Part shown: piece by piece, positions 11,471 through 24,560 of the stretch | Position numbering within the stretch: the first letter of the stretch is position 1 | Layout: each line of letters starts with the position of its first letter | DNA from: Hydractinia symbiolongicarpus | Taxonomy: Eukaryota > Cnidaria > Hydrozoa > Anthoathecata > Hydractiniidae | Assembly: GCF_029227915.1 (NCBI RefSeq) | Contig: NC_079878.1 | Span: 35,367,501-35,431,500, forward strand | Reading direction: 5' to 3' | DNA length: 64,000 bases | The notes under the pieces: model-generated | Database searches by the model: none | What the model was told of the DNA's origin: nothing | What the model saw: the letters and a program-made list of their open reading frames with translations, nothing else | Position numbers and translations under genes: made by a program

Positions 11471-12260
11471 CAAAGTCCAAAATCAGTTCAATTAAGTCTC
11501 ACAGTCAATCGTTTCACTGTTAAAAGCGATGCAACCTATTAATGTCTGAAAAATATCGCTAAATACATGTTGGTACAAATATGAGACGCAGGCGTTGTAC
11601 CTGAAACGAACTGATACCGTTAGAAAGTCAATGAAATGTAGTTTTGGAAACTGTCTCTATTTTCTCAGCGCGCGATAACGGCTAGGATTGGTCCAACAGT
11701 ACAAATTGACTCATTTATCTAAATTTTCAAATGAAACGCTGCCACAGCGCCCATTGTAATCGCTGAGATACAGCAAGCATGTCATATTAAGAAGAATGTT
11801 ATTTTTTAGAGTCCAATTGTGTCATTTATCTCATTTATAAAGTCAAAGTCCAAAATCAGTTCATATGAGTCTCACAGTCAATCGTTTCACTGTTAAAAGC
11901 GAGGCAACCTATTAATGTCTGAAAAATATCGATAAATACATGTTGGTACAAATATGAGACGCAGGCGATGTACCTGAAACGAACTGATACCGTTAGAAAG
12001 TCAATGAAATGTAGTTTTGGAAACTGTCTCTATTTTCTCAGCGCGCGATAACGGCTAGGATTGGTCCAACAGTACAAATTGACTCATTTATCTAAATTTT
12101 CAAATGAAACGCTGCCACAGCGCCCAGTGTAATCGCTGAGATACAGCAAGCATGTCATATTAAGAAGAATGTTACTTCTTATAGTCCAATTGTGTCATTT
12201 ATCTCATTTATAAAGTCAAAGTCCAAAATCAGTTCAATTAAGTCTCACAGTCAATCGTTT
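11120..12260 (+). repeat. Successive near-identical monomers with CAGGCG / GCGCGATAACGG
   Basis: Three consecutive monomers share ATGTCTGAAAAATATCG, GGTACAAATATGAGACGCAGG, GCGCGCGATAACGG and TCCAACAGTACAAATTGACTC. They alternate in the TTACTTCTTATAG and TTATTTTTTAG variants, consistent with recent duplication of one to two monomers. Confidence 0.75.
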
Positions 12261-12980
12261 CACTGTTAAAAGCGATGCAAGCTAGTAATGTCAGAAAAAT
12301 ATCGCTAAATACATGTTGGTACGAATATGAGACGCAAGCGTTGTACCTGAAACGAACTGATACCGTCAGAAAGAAATGAAATGTAGTTTTGGAAACTGTC
12401 TCTATTTTCTCAGCACGCGCTAACAGCTAGTATTGGTCCCACAGTAACAAATGACTTATTTATCTAAATTTTTAAAGGAAACTCTACCACTGCGCCCAGT
12501 GTAATCGCTGAGATACAGCAATCATGTCAAACTAAGAAGAATGTTAATTTTTAGAGTCCAATTGTGTCATTTATCTCATTTATAAAGTCAAAGTCCAAAA
12601 TCAGTTCAATTAAGTCTCACAGTCAATCGTTTCACTGTTAAAAGTGGTGCAAGCTAGTAATGTCAGAAACATATCGTTGAATACATATTGGTACGAATTT
12701 GTGAGTCAACCGTTGTTACTCAAACGGACTGATGCCGTTAGAAAGTCAATGAAACGTAGTTTTGGAAACTGTCTCTATTTACTCAGCGCGCGCTAACGGC
12801 TAGGATTGGTCCCACAGTAACAAATGACCTTTTTATCTAAATTTTGAAATGAAACTCTACCACAGCACCCAGTGTAATCGCTGAGATACAGCAATCATGT
12901 CACATTAAGAAGAATGTTATTTTTTAGAGTCTAATTGTGTCATTTATCTCATTTATAAAGTCAAAGTCCAAAATCAGTTC

Positions 12981-13506
12981 AATTAAGTCCCACAATCAAT
13001 CGCTTCACGGTTAAAAGCGTTGCAACCTAGTAATGTCAGAAGAACATCGCTTAATACATGTTGGTACGAATATGTGACGCAACCGTTGTTACTCAAACGG
13101 ACTGATGCCGTTAGAAAGTCCATGAAATGTAGTTTTTAATTCTGTCTCTATTTCTTCAGCGGGCGCTAACGGCTAGGATTGGTCCCACAGTACAAATTGA
13201 CTTAATTGTCTAAATTTTTAAACAAAGCGCTGCCACAGCGCCCTGTGTAACTGCTAAGTTCCAGTAATCAAGTCAAATTAGGAAGAATGTTATTTTTTGG
13301 AGTCCAATTGTGTCATTTATCTCATTTATAAAGTCAATGTGCAAAAACAGTTCAATTAAGTCCCACAGTCAAAATCTTCACTGTTAAAAGCGATGCAAGC
13401 TAGTAATGTCAGAAAATATCGCTAAATACATGTTGGCACGAATATGTGACGCAACCGTTGTAGCTTAAAAGGACTGATACCGTTCGAAATTCAATGAAAT
13501 GTAGTT
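12981..13506 (+). repeat. Second copy of the 8880-9405 block, ending in a chimeric junction
   Basis: It matches 8880-9405. At about 13,500-13,510 the sequence passes from the class I lead-in (CGAAATTCAATGAAATGTAG) directly into class II (TTTTGGAAACTGTCTC), so the expected class I monomer is absent. A single substitution (CCGTTCGAAAT) sits next to the join. Confidence 0.8.
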
Positions 13507-13830
13507 TTGGAAACTGTCTCTATTTTCTCAGCGTGCGCTAACGGCAAAGATTGGTCCCACAGTAACAAATGACTTATTTATCTAAATTTTTAAATGAAAC
13601 GCTACCACTGCGCCCAGTGTAATCGCTGAGATACAGCAATCATGTCACATTAAGAAGAATGTTATTTTTTAGAGTCCAATTGTGTCATTTATCTCATTTA
13701 TAAAGTCAAAGTCCAAAATCAGTTCAATTAAGTCTCACAGTCAATCGTTTCAAAGTTAAAAGCGATGCAAGCTAGTAATGTCAGAAACATATCGCTGAAT
13801 ACATATTGGTACGAATTTGTGAGTCAACCG

Positions 13831-15198
13831 TTGTTACTCAAACGGACTGATGCCGTTAGAAAGTCCATGAAATGTATTTTTTAAATCTGTCTCAATTTCT
13901 TCAGCGCGCGCTAACTGCTAGGATTGGTCCCACAGTACAAATTGACTTAATTATCTAAATTCTTAAACAAAGCGCTGCCACAGCGCCCTGTGCAACTGCT
14001 GAGTTCCAGTAATCAAGTCAAATTAAGAAGAATGTTATTTTTTGGAGTCCAATTGTGTCATTTATCTCATTTATAAAGACAATGTGCAAAATCAGTTCAA
14101 TTAAGTCCCACAGTCAATCTCTTCACGGTTAAAAGCGATGCAAGCTATTAATGTCAGAAAAATATCGCTAAATACATGTTGGTACGAATATGTGACGCCA
14201 CCGTTGTAGCTTAAACGGACTGATACCGTTAGAAATTCAATGAAATTTAGTTTATGTAACTGTGTCTTTTTCCCCAGCGCGCGCTGACGGCTAGGATTGG
14301 TCCCACAGAAAAAAATGACTTATTTATCTAAACTTTTAAATAAAGCGCTACCACATCGCCCAGTGTAATCGCTGAGTTCCAGCAATCAAGTCAAGTTAAG
14401 AATAAAGTTATTTCTTGGAGTACACTTGCCACATTTGTTACATTCACAAGGTCAAAGTCCTAAATCAGTTCAATTAAGTCTCACAGTCAATCATTTCACT
14501 GTTAAAAGCGATGCAAGCTAGTAATGTAAGAAAAATATCGGTAAATACATGTTGGTACGAATATGAGACGCAAGCGTTGTACCTGAAACGGACTGATTCC
14601 TTTAGAAAGTCAATGAAATGTAGTTTTGGAAACTGTCTCTATTTTCTCAGCGCGCGCTAACGGCTAGGATTGGTTCCACAGTAACAAATGACTTATTTAT
14701 CTAAATTTTTAAATGAAACGCTACCACAGCGTCCAGTGTAATCGCTGAGATACAGCAATCATGTCAAATTAAGAAGAATGTTATTTTTTAGAGTCCAATT
14801 GTGTCATTTATCTCATTTATAAAGTCAAAGTCCAAAATCAGTTCATATGAGTCTCACAGTCAATCGTTTCACTGTTAAAAGCGATGCAACCTATTAATGT
14901 CTGAAAAATATCGCTAAATACATGTTGGTACGAATATGAGACGCAGGCGTTGTACCTGAAACGAACTGATACCGTTAGAAAGTCAATGAAATGTAGTTTT
15001 GGAAACTGTCTCTATTTTCTCAGAGCGCGAACGTCTAGGATTGATCCAACAGTACAAATTGACTCATTTATCTAAATTTTCAAATGAAACGCTGCCACAG
15101 CGCCCAGTGTAATCGCTGAGATACAGCAAGCATGTCATATAAAGAAGAATGTTACTTCTTATAGTCCAATTGTGTCATTTATCTCATTTATAAAGTCA
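13831..15198 (+). repeat. Second copy of the 10103-11470 block
   Basis: It matches at an offset of 3,728 bp. It has local differences near 15,025-15,045 (GAGCGCGAACGTCTAGG and GATTGATCCAACAG), where the GC-rich dyad has been altered. The match ends at about 15,200, where GTCCAAGTTCAATCAAG lacks the usual AAATC segment. Confidence 0.8.
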
Positions 15199-18100
15199 AA
15201 GTCCAAGTTCAATCAAGTCTCACAGTCAATGGTTTCACTGGTAAAAGCGATGCAACCTAGTAATGTCAGAAAATATCGCTAAATACATGTTGGTACGAAT
15301 ATGTGACGCAACCGTTGTAGCTTAAAAGGACTGATACCGTTAGAAAGTCAATGAAATGTAGTTTTCAAAACTGTCTCTATTTTCTCAGCGCGCGCTAACG
15401 GCAAAGATTGGTCCCACAGTAACAAATGACTTATTTATCTAAATTTTTAAATGAAACGCTACCACTGCGCCCAGTGTAATGGCTGAGATACAGCAATCAT
15501 GTCAAATTAAGAAGAATGTTATTTTTTAGAGTCCAATTGTGTCATTTATCTCATTTATAAAGTCAAAGTAAAAAATCAGTTCAATTAAGTCTCACAGTCA
15601 ATCGTTTCACTGTTAAAAGCGATGCAAGCTAGTAATGTCAGAAAAATATCGCTAAATACATGTTGGTACGAATATGAGACGCAAGCGTTGTACCTAAAAC
15701 GAACTGATACCGTTAGAAAGTCAATGAAATGTAGTTTCGGAAACTGTCTTTATTTTCTCAGCGTTCGCTAACGGCAAGGATTGGTCCCACAGTAACAAAT
15801 GATTTATTTATTTAAATTTTTAAATGAAACGCTACCTCAGCGCTCAGTGTAATCGCTGAGATACAGCAATCATGTCACATTAAGAAGAATGTTATTTTTT
15901 AGAGTCCAATTGTGTCATTTATCTCATTTATAAAGTCAAAGTCCAAAATCAGTTCAATTAAGTCTCACAGTCAATCGTTTCACTGTTAAAAGCGATGCAA
16001 GCTAGTAATGTCAGAAAAATTGCGCTAAATACATGTTGGTACGAATATGAGACGCAAGCGTTGTACCTGAAACGAACTGATACCGTTAGAAAGTCAATGA
16101 AATGTAGTTTTGGAAACTGTCTCTATTTTCTCAGCGCGCGCTAACAGCTAGTATTTGTCCCACAGTAACAAATGACTTATTTATCTAAATTTTTAAAGGA
16201 AACTCTACCACTGCGCCCAGTGTAATCGCTGAGATACAGCAATCATGTCAAATTAAGAAGAATGTTATTTTTTAGAGTCCAATTGTGTCATTTATCTCAT
16301 TTATAAAGTCAAAGTCCAAAATCAGTTCAATTAAGTCTCACAGTCAATCGTTTCACTGTTAAAAGTGGTGCAAGCTAGTAATGTCAGAAACATATCGTTG
16401 AATACATATTGGTACGAATTTGTGAGTCAACCGTTGTTACTCAAACGGACTGATGCCGTTAGAAAGTCCATGAAATGTATTTTTTAAATCTGTCTTAATT
16501 TCTTCAGCGCGCGCTAACTGCTAGGATTGGTCCCACAGTACAAATTGACTTAATTATCTAAATTCTTAAACAAAGCGCTGCCACAGCGCCCTGTGCAACT
16601 GCTGAGTTCCAGTAATCAAGTCAAATTAAGAAGAATGTTTTTTTTGGAGTCCAATTGTGTCATTTATCTCATTTATAAAGACAATGTGCAAAATCAGTTC
16701 AATTAAGTCCCACAGTCAATCTCTTCACGGTTAAAAGCGATGCAAGCTATTAATGTCAGAAAAATATCGCTAAATACATGTTGGTACGAATATGTGACGC
16801 CACCGTTGTAGCTTAAACGGACTGATACCGTTAGAAAGTCAATGAAATGTAGTTTTGGAAACTGTCTCTATTTTCTCAGCGCGCGCTAACGGCTAGGATT
16901 GGTCCCACAGTAGCAAATGACTTATTTATCTAAATTTTTAAATGAAACGCTACCACAGCGTCCAGTGTAATCGCTGAGATACAGCAATCATGTCAAATTA
17001 AGAAGAATGTTATTTTTTAGAGTCCAATTGTGTCATTTATCTCATTTATAAAGTCAAAGTCCAAAAACAGTTCATATGAGTCTCACAGTCAATCATTTCA
17101 CTGTTAAAAGCGATGCAACCTATTAATGTCTGAAAAATATCGTTTAATACATGTTGGTACGAATATGAGACGCAGGAGTTGTACCTGAAACGAACTGATA
17201 CCGTTAGAAAGTCAATGAAATGTAGTTTTGGAAACTGTCTCTATTTTCTCAGCGCGCGCTAACGGCTAGGATTGGTCCCACAGTAACAAATGAACTTTTA
17301 TCTAAATTTTGAAATGAAACTCTACCACAGCGCCCAGTGTAATCGCTGAGATACAGCAATCATGTCACATTAAGAAGAATGTTATTTTTTAGAGTCCAAT
17401 TGTGTCATTTATCTCATTTATAAAGTCAAAGTCCAAAATCAGTTCAATTAAGTCTAACAGTCAATCGTTTCACTGTTAAAAGCGATGCAAGCTAGTAATG
17501 TCAGAAAAATATCGTTATTACATGTTGGTACGAATATGAGACGCAAGCGTTGTACCTGAAACGAACTGATACCGTTAGAAAGTCAATGAAATGTAGTTTT
17601 GGAAACTGTCTCTATATTCTCAGCGCGCGGTAACGGGTTAGTATTGGTCCCACAGTAACAAATGACTTATTTATCTAAATTTTTAAATGAAACTCTACCA
17701 CTGCGCCAAGTGTAATCGCTGAGATACAGCAATCATGTCAAGTTAAGAAGAATGTTACTTTTTAGAGTCCAATTGTGTCATTTATCTCATTTATAAAGTG
17801 AAAGTCCAAAATCAGTTCAATTAAGTCTCACAGTCAATGGTTTTACTGGTAAAAGCGATGCAACCTAGTAATATCAGAAACATATCGCTAAATACATGTT
17901 GCTACCAATATGTGACGCAACCGTTGAAACTCAAACGGACTGATGCCGTTAGAAAGTCAATGAAATGTAGTTTTCAAAACTGTCTCTATTTTCTCAGCGT
18001 GCGCTAACGGCAAAGATTGGTCCCACAGTAACAAATGACTTATTTATCTAAATTTTTAAATGAAACGCTACCACTGCGCCCAGTGTAATCGCTGAGATAC

Positions 18101-20009
18101 AGCAATCATGTCACATTAAGAAGAATGTTATTTTTTAGAGTCCAATTGTGTCATTTATCTCATTTATAAATTCAAAGTCCAAAATCAGTTCAATTAAGTC
18201 TCACAGTCAATCGTTTCACTGTTAAAAGCGATGCAAGCTAGTAATGTCAGAAAAATATCGCTAAATACATGTTGGTACGATTATGAGACGCAAGCGTTGT
18301 ACCTGAAACGAACTGATACCGTTAGAAAGTCAATGAAATGTAGTTTTGGAAACTGTCTCTATTTTCTCAGCGTTCGCTAACGGCAAGGATTGGTCCCACA
18401 GTAACAAATGATTTATTTATTTAAATTTTTAAATGAAACGCTACCTCAGCGCCCAGTGTAATGGCTGAGATACAGCAATCATGTCACATTAAGAAGAATG
18501 TTATTTTTTAGAGTCCAATTGTGTCATTTATCTCATTTATAAATTCAAAGTCCAAAATCAGTTCAATTAAGTCTCACAGTCAATCGTTTCACTGTTAAAA
18601 GCGATGCAAGCTAGTAATGTGAGAAAAATATCGCTAATTACATGTTGGTACGATTATGAGACGCAAGCGTTGTACCTGAAACGAACTGATACCGTTAGAA
18701 AGTCAATGAAATGTAGTTTTGGAAACTGTCTCTATTTTCTCAGCGCGCCCTAACAGCTAGTATTTGTCCCACAGTAACAAATGACTTATTTATCTAAATT
18801 TTTAAAGGAAACTCTACCACTGCGCCCAGTGTAATCGCTGAGATACAGCAATCATGTCAAATTAAGAAGAATGTTATTTTTTAGAGTCCAATTGTGTCAT
18901 TTATCTCATTTATAAAGTCAAAGTCCAAAATCAGTTCAATTAAGTCCCACAGTCAATCTCTTCACGGTTAAAAGCGATGCAAGCTATTAATGTCAGAAAA
19001 ATATCGCTAAATACATGTTGGTACGAATATGTGACGCCACCGTTGTAGCTTAAACGGACTGATACCGTTAGAAATTCAATGAAATTTAGTTTATGTAACT
19101 GTGTCTTTTTCCCCAGCGCGCGCTGACGGCTAGGATTGGTCCGACAGAAAAAAATGACTTATTTATCTAAACTTTTAAATAAAGCGCTACCACAGCGCCC
19201 AGTGTAATCGCTGAGTTCCAGCAATCAAGTCAAGTTAAGAATAAAGTTATTTCTTGGAGTACACTTGCCACATTTGTTACATTCACCAGGTCAAAGTCCT
19301 AAATCAGTTCAATTAAGTCTCACAGTCAATCGTTTCACTGTTAAAAGCGATGCAAGCTAGTAATGTCAGAAAAATATCGCAAAATATATGTTGGTACGAA
19401 TATGAGACGCAAGCGTTGTACCTAAAACGAACTGATACCGTTAGAAAGTCGATGAAATGTAGTTTTGGAAACTGTCTCTATTTTCTCAGCCTTCGCTAAC
19501 GGCAAGGATGGGTCCCACAGTAACAAATGTTTTATTTATTTAAATTTTTAAATGAAACGCTACCTCAGCGCCCAGTGCAATCGCTGAGATACAGCAATCA
19601 TGTCACATTAAGAAGAATGTTATTTTTTAGAGTCCAATTGTGTCATTTATCTTATTTATAAAGTCAAAGTCCAAAATCAGTTCAATTAAGTCTCACAGTC
19701 AATCGTTTCACTGTTAAAAGCGATGCAAGCTAGTAATGTCAGAAAAATATCGCTAAATACATGTTGGTACAAATATGAGACGCAAGTGTTGTACCTGAAA
19801 CGAACTGATACCGTTAGAAAGTCAATGAAATGTAGTTTTGGAAACTGTCTCTATTTTCTCAGCGCGCGCTAACAGCTAGTATTTGTCCCACAGTAACAAA
19901 TGACTTATTTATCTAAATTTTTAAAGGAAACTCTACCACTGCGCCCAGTGTAATCGCTGAGATACAGCAATCATGTCAAATTAAGAAGAATATTATTTTT
20001 TAGAGTCCA
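15199..20009 (+). repeat. Class II runs with class III/I insertions
   Basis: About 13 monomers, mostly class II. Class III features occur near 16,580. A III-type 3' half followed by class I occurs at about 18,945-19,290. Near 18,168 and 18,540 two adjacent monomers share AAATTCAAAGTCC, and 18,290 and 18,650 share GGTACGATTATGAGACG, showing a one-monomer duplication. At about 16,825 a class III end runs straight into class II (GAAAGTCAATGAAATGTAGTT). Confidence 0.7.
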
Positions 20010-20700
20010 ATTGTGTCATTCATCTCATTTATAAAGTCAAAGTCCAAAATCAGTTCAATTAAGTCTCACAGTCAATCGTTTCACTGTTAAAAGTGGTGCA
20101 AGCTAGTAATGTCAGAAACATATCGCTGAATACATATTGGTACGAATTTGTGAGTCAACCGTTGTTACTCAAACGGACTGATGCCGTTAGAAAGTCCATG
20201 AAATGTTTTTTTAAATCTGTTTCAATTTCTTCAGCGCGCGCTAACTGCTAGGATTGGCCCCACAGTACAAATTGACTTAATTATCTAAATTCTTAAACAA
20301 AGCGCTGCCACAGCGCCCTGTGCAACTGCTGAGTTCCAGTAATCAAGTCAAATTAAGAAGAATGTTATTTTTTGGAGTCCAATTGTGTCATTCATCTCAT
20401 TTATAAAGTCAAAGTCCAAAATCAGTTCAATTAAGTCTCACAGTCAATCGTTTCACTGTTAAAAGTGGTGCAAGCTAGTAATGTCAGAAACATATCGCTG
20501 AATACATATTATTACGAATTTGTGAGTCAACCGTTGTTACTCAAACGGACTGATGCCGTTAGAAAGTCCATGAAATGTTTTTTTAAATCTGTTTCAATTT
20601 CTTCAGCGCGCGCTAACTGCTAGGATTGGCCCTACAGTACAAATTGACTTAATTATCTAAATTCTTAAACAAAGCGCTGCCACAGCGCCCTGTGCAACTG
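20010..20700 (+). repeat. Tandemly duplicated class II/III monomer
   Basis: Two adjacent copies, offset 372 bp, share GTCATTCATCTCATTTATAAAG, AAAGTGGTGCAAG, TGTGAGTCAACCG, AAATGTTTTTTTAAATC, CTGTTTCAATTTC and GGATTGGCCC. The second copy differs in ACATATTATTACGAATTTG. The second copy turns into class I at about 20,705. Confidence 0.82.
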
Positions 20701-20970
20701 CTGAGTTCCTGCAATCAAGTCAAGTTAAGAATAAAGTTATTTCTTGGAGTACACTTGCCACATTTGATACATTCACAAGGTCAAAGTCCTAAATCAGTTC
20801 AATTAAGTCTCACAGTCAATCATTTCATTGTTAAAAGCGATGCAAGCTAGTAATGTAAGAAAAATATCGGTAAATACATGTTGGTACGAATACGAGACGC
20901 AAGCGTTGTAGCTGAAACGGACTGATTCCTTTAGAAAGTCAATGAAATGTAGTTTTGGAAACTGTCTCTA
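20600..20970 (+). repeat. Chimeric monomer, class III fused to class I
   Basis: The first part is class III (CAGTACAAATTGACTT, GCGCTGCCACAGCGC, CCTGTGCAACTGCTGAGTTCC). From about 20,705 it is class I (TGCAATCAAGTCAAG, GAATAAAG, GGAGTACACTTGCCAC, ATACATTCACAAGG). The switch lies in GAGTTCC, which both classes share, so a homologous exchange there explains it. Confidence 0.82.
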
Positions 20971-21590
20971 TTTTCTCAGCGCGCGCTAACGGCTAGGATT
21001 GGTCCCACAGTAACAAATGACTTATTTATCTAAATTTTTAAATGAAACGCTACCACAGCGTCCAGTGTAATCGCTGAGATACAGCAATCATGTCAAATTA
21101 AGAAGAATGTTATTTTTTAGAGTCCAATTGTGTCATTTATCGCATTTATAAAGTCAAAGTCCAAAATCAGTTCATATGAGTCTCACAGTCAATCGTTTCA
21201 CTGTTAAAAGCGATGCAACCTATTAATGTCTGAAAAATATCGCTAAATACATGTTGGTACGAATATGAGACGCAGGCGTTGTACCTGAAACGAACTGATA
21301 CCGTTAGAAAGTCAATGAAATGTAGTTTTGCAAACTGTCTCTATTTTCTCAGCGCGCGCTAACGGCTAGGATTGGTCCAACAGTACAAATTGACTCATTT
21401 ATCTAAATTTTTAAAGGAAACTCTACCACTGCGCCCAGTGTAATCGCTGAGATACAGCAATCATGTCAAATTAAGAAGAAAGTTATTTTTTAGAGTCCAA
21501 TTGTGTCATTTATCTCATTTATAAAGTCAAAGTCCAAAATCAGTTCAATTAAGTCTCACAGTCAATCGTTTCACTGTTAAAAGTGGTGCA

Positions 21591-23700
21591 AGTTAGTAAT
21601 GTCAGAAAGATATCGCTGAATACATATTGGTACGAATTTGTGAGTCAACCGTTGTTACTCAAACGGACTGATGCCGTTAGAAAGTCAATGAAACGTAGTT
21701 TTGGAAACTGTCTCTATTTTCTCAGCGCGCGCTAACGGCTAGGATTGGTCCCACAGTAACAAATGACCTTTTTATCTAAATTTTGAAATGAAACTCTACC
21801 ACAGCACCCAGTGTAATTGCTGAGATACAGCAATCATGTCACATTAAGAAGAATGTTATTTTTTAGAGTCTAATTGTGTCATTTATCTCATTTATAAAGT
21901 CAAAGTCCAAAATCAGTTCAATTAAGTCTCACAGTCAGTCGTTTCACTGTTAAAAGCGATGCAAGCTAGTAATGTCAGAAAAATATCGCTAAATACATGT
22001 TGGTACGAATATGAGACGCAAGCGTTGTACCTGAAACAAACTGATACCGTTAGAAAGTCAATGAAATGTGGTTTTGGAAACTGTCTCTATTTTCTCAGCG
22101 CGCGGTAACGGCTAGTATTGGTCCAACAGTAACAAATGACTTATTTATCTAAATTTTTAAATGAAACGCTACGACAGCGTCCAATTTAATCGCTGAGTTC
22201 CAGCAATCAAGTCAAATTACGAAGAATTTTATTTCTTGAAGTCCAATTGTGTCATTTATCTCATTTATAAGGTCAATGTCCAAAATCAGTTCAATTAAGT
22301 CCCACATTCAATCGCTTCACGGTTAAAAGCGTTGCAACCTAGTAATGTCAGAAGAACATCGCTTAATACATGTGGTACGAATATGTGACGCAACCGTTGT
22401 TACTCAAACGGACTGATGCAATTAGAAAGTCCATGAAATGTAGTTTTTAAATCTGTCTCTATTTTTTCAGCGGGCGCTAACGGCTAGGATTGGTCCCACA
22501 GTACAAATTGACTTAATTATCTAAATTTTTAAACAAAGCGCTGCCACAGCGCCCTGTGTAACTGCTAAGTTCCAGTAATCAAGTCAAATTAGGAAGAATG
22601 TTATTTTTTGGAGTCCAATTGTGTCATTTATCTCATTTATAAAGTCAATGTGCAAAAACAGTTCAATTAAGTCCCACAGTCAAAATCTTCACTGTTAAAA
22701 GCGATGCAAGCTAGTAATGTCAGAAAATATCGCTAAATACATGTTGGTACGAATATGTGACGCAACCGTTGTAGCTTAAACGGACTGATACCGTTAGAAA
22801 TTCAATGAAATGTAGTTTATGTAACTGTGTCTTTTTCCCCAGCGCGCGCTAACGGCTAGGATTTGTCCCACAGAAATAAATGACTTATTTATCTAAACTT
22901 TTAAATAAAGCGCTATTACAGCGCCCAGTGTAATCGCTGAGTTCCAGCAATCAAGTCAAGTTAAGAATAGAGTTATTTCTTGGAGTACACTAGCCTCATT
23001 TGTTACATTCACAAGGTCAAAGTCCAAAATCAGTTCAATTAAGTCTCACAGTCAATCGTTTCACTGTTAAAAGCGATACAAGCTAGTAATGTCACAAAAA
23101 TATCGCTAAATACATGTTGGTACGAATATGAGACGCAAGCGTTGTACCTGAAACGGACTGATACCGTTGGAAAGTCAATGAAATGTAGTTTTGGAAACTG
23201 TCTCTATTTTTTCAGCACGCGCTAACGGCTAGGATTGGTCCAACAGTTCAAATTGACTCATTTATCTAAATTTTCAAATGAAACGCTGCCACAGCGCTCA
23301 TTGTATTCGCTGAGATACAGCAAGCATGTCATATTAAGAAGAATGTTACTTTTTAGAGTCCAATTGTGTCATTTATCTCATTTATAAAGTCAAAGTCCAA
23401 AATCAGTTCAATTAAGTCTCACAGTCAATGGTTTTACTGGTAAAAGCGATGCAACCTAGTAATATCAGAAACATATCGCTAAATACATGTTGCTACCAAT
23501 ATGTGACGCAACCGTTGAAACTCAAACGGACTGATGCCGTTAGAAAGTCAATGAAATGTAGTTTCGGAAACTGTCTCTATTTTCTCAGCGTTCGCTAACG
23601 GCAAGGATTGGTCCCACAGTAACAAATGACCTTTTTATCTAAATTTTGAAATGAAACTCTACCACAGCACCCAGTGTAATTGCTGAGATACAGCAATCAT
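21591..23700 (+). repeat. Six-monomer block, copy 1 of 3
   Basis: It matches 24200-26309 at an offset of 2,609 bp. Shared private variants include CAGAAAGATATCGCTG, GGTTTTGGAAACTG, GCGCGGTAACGGCTAG, ACGACAGCGTCCAATTTAATC, ATACATGTGGTACGAATATG (one base short of the usual TGTTGG), TGATGCAATTAG, the class III then class I order, GCGCTCATTGTATTCG and CATGTTGCTACCAATATG. The block ends where CAAATTAAGAAGAAAG replaces CACATTAAGAAGAATG. Confidence 0.85.
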
Positions 23701-24560
23701 GTCAAATTAAGAAGAAAGTTATTTTTTAGAGTCCAATTGTGTCATTTATCTCATTTATAAAGTCAAAGTCCAAAATCAGTTCAATTAAGTCTCACAGTCA
23801 ATCGTTTCACTGTTAAAAGTGGTGCAAGTTAGTAATGTCAGAAAGATATCGCTGAATACATATTGGTACGAATTTGTGAGTCAACCGTTGTTACTCAAAC
23901 GGACTGATGCCGTTAGAAAGTCAATGAAACGTAGTTTTGGAAACTGTCTCTATTTTCTCAGCGCGCGCTAACGGCTAGGATTGGTCCCACAGTAACAAAT
24001 GACCTTTTTATCTAAATTTTGAAATGAAACTCTACCACAGCACCCAGTGTAATTGCTGAGATACAGCAATCATGTCACATTAAGAAGAATGTTATTTTTT
24101 AGAGTCTAATTGTGTCATTTATCTCATTTATAAAGTCAAAGTCCAAAATCAGTTCAATTAAGTCTCACAGTCAGTCGTTTCACTGTTAAAAGCGATGCAA
24201 GCTAGTAATGTCAGAAAGATATCGCTGAATACATATTGGTACGAATTTGTGAGTCAACCGTTGTTACTCAAACGGACTGATGCCGTTAGAAAGTCAATGA
24301 AACGTAGTTTTGGAAACTGTCTCTATTTTCTCAGCGCGCGCTAACGGCTAGGATTGGTCCCACAGTAACAAATGACCTTTTTATCTAAATTTTGAAATGA
24401 AACTCTACCACAGCACCCAGTGTAATTGCTGAGATACAGCAATCATGTCACATTAAGAAGAATGTTATTTTTTAGAGTCTAATTGTGTCATTTATCTCAT
24501 TTATAAAGTCAAAGTCCAAAATCAGTTCAATTAAGTCTCACAGTCAGTCGTTTCACTGTT
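23700..24560 (+). repeat. Single-monomer duplication between block copies 1 and 2
   Basis: Monomers with CAGAAAGATATCGCTGAATAC and TGTGAGTCAACCG occur at both 23,840 and 24,213, one monomer apart. Copy 1 has one such monomer at the equivalent place. This extra monomer accounts for the 7-monomer spacing between copies 1 and 2, against the 6-monomer spacing between copies 2 and 3. Confidence 0.78.
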
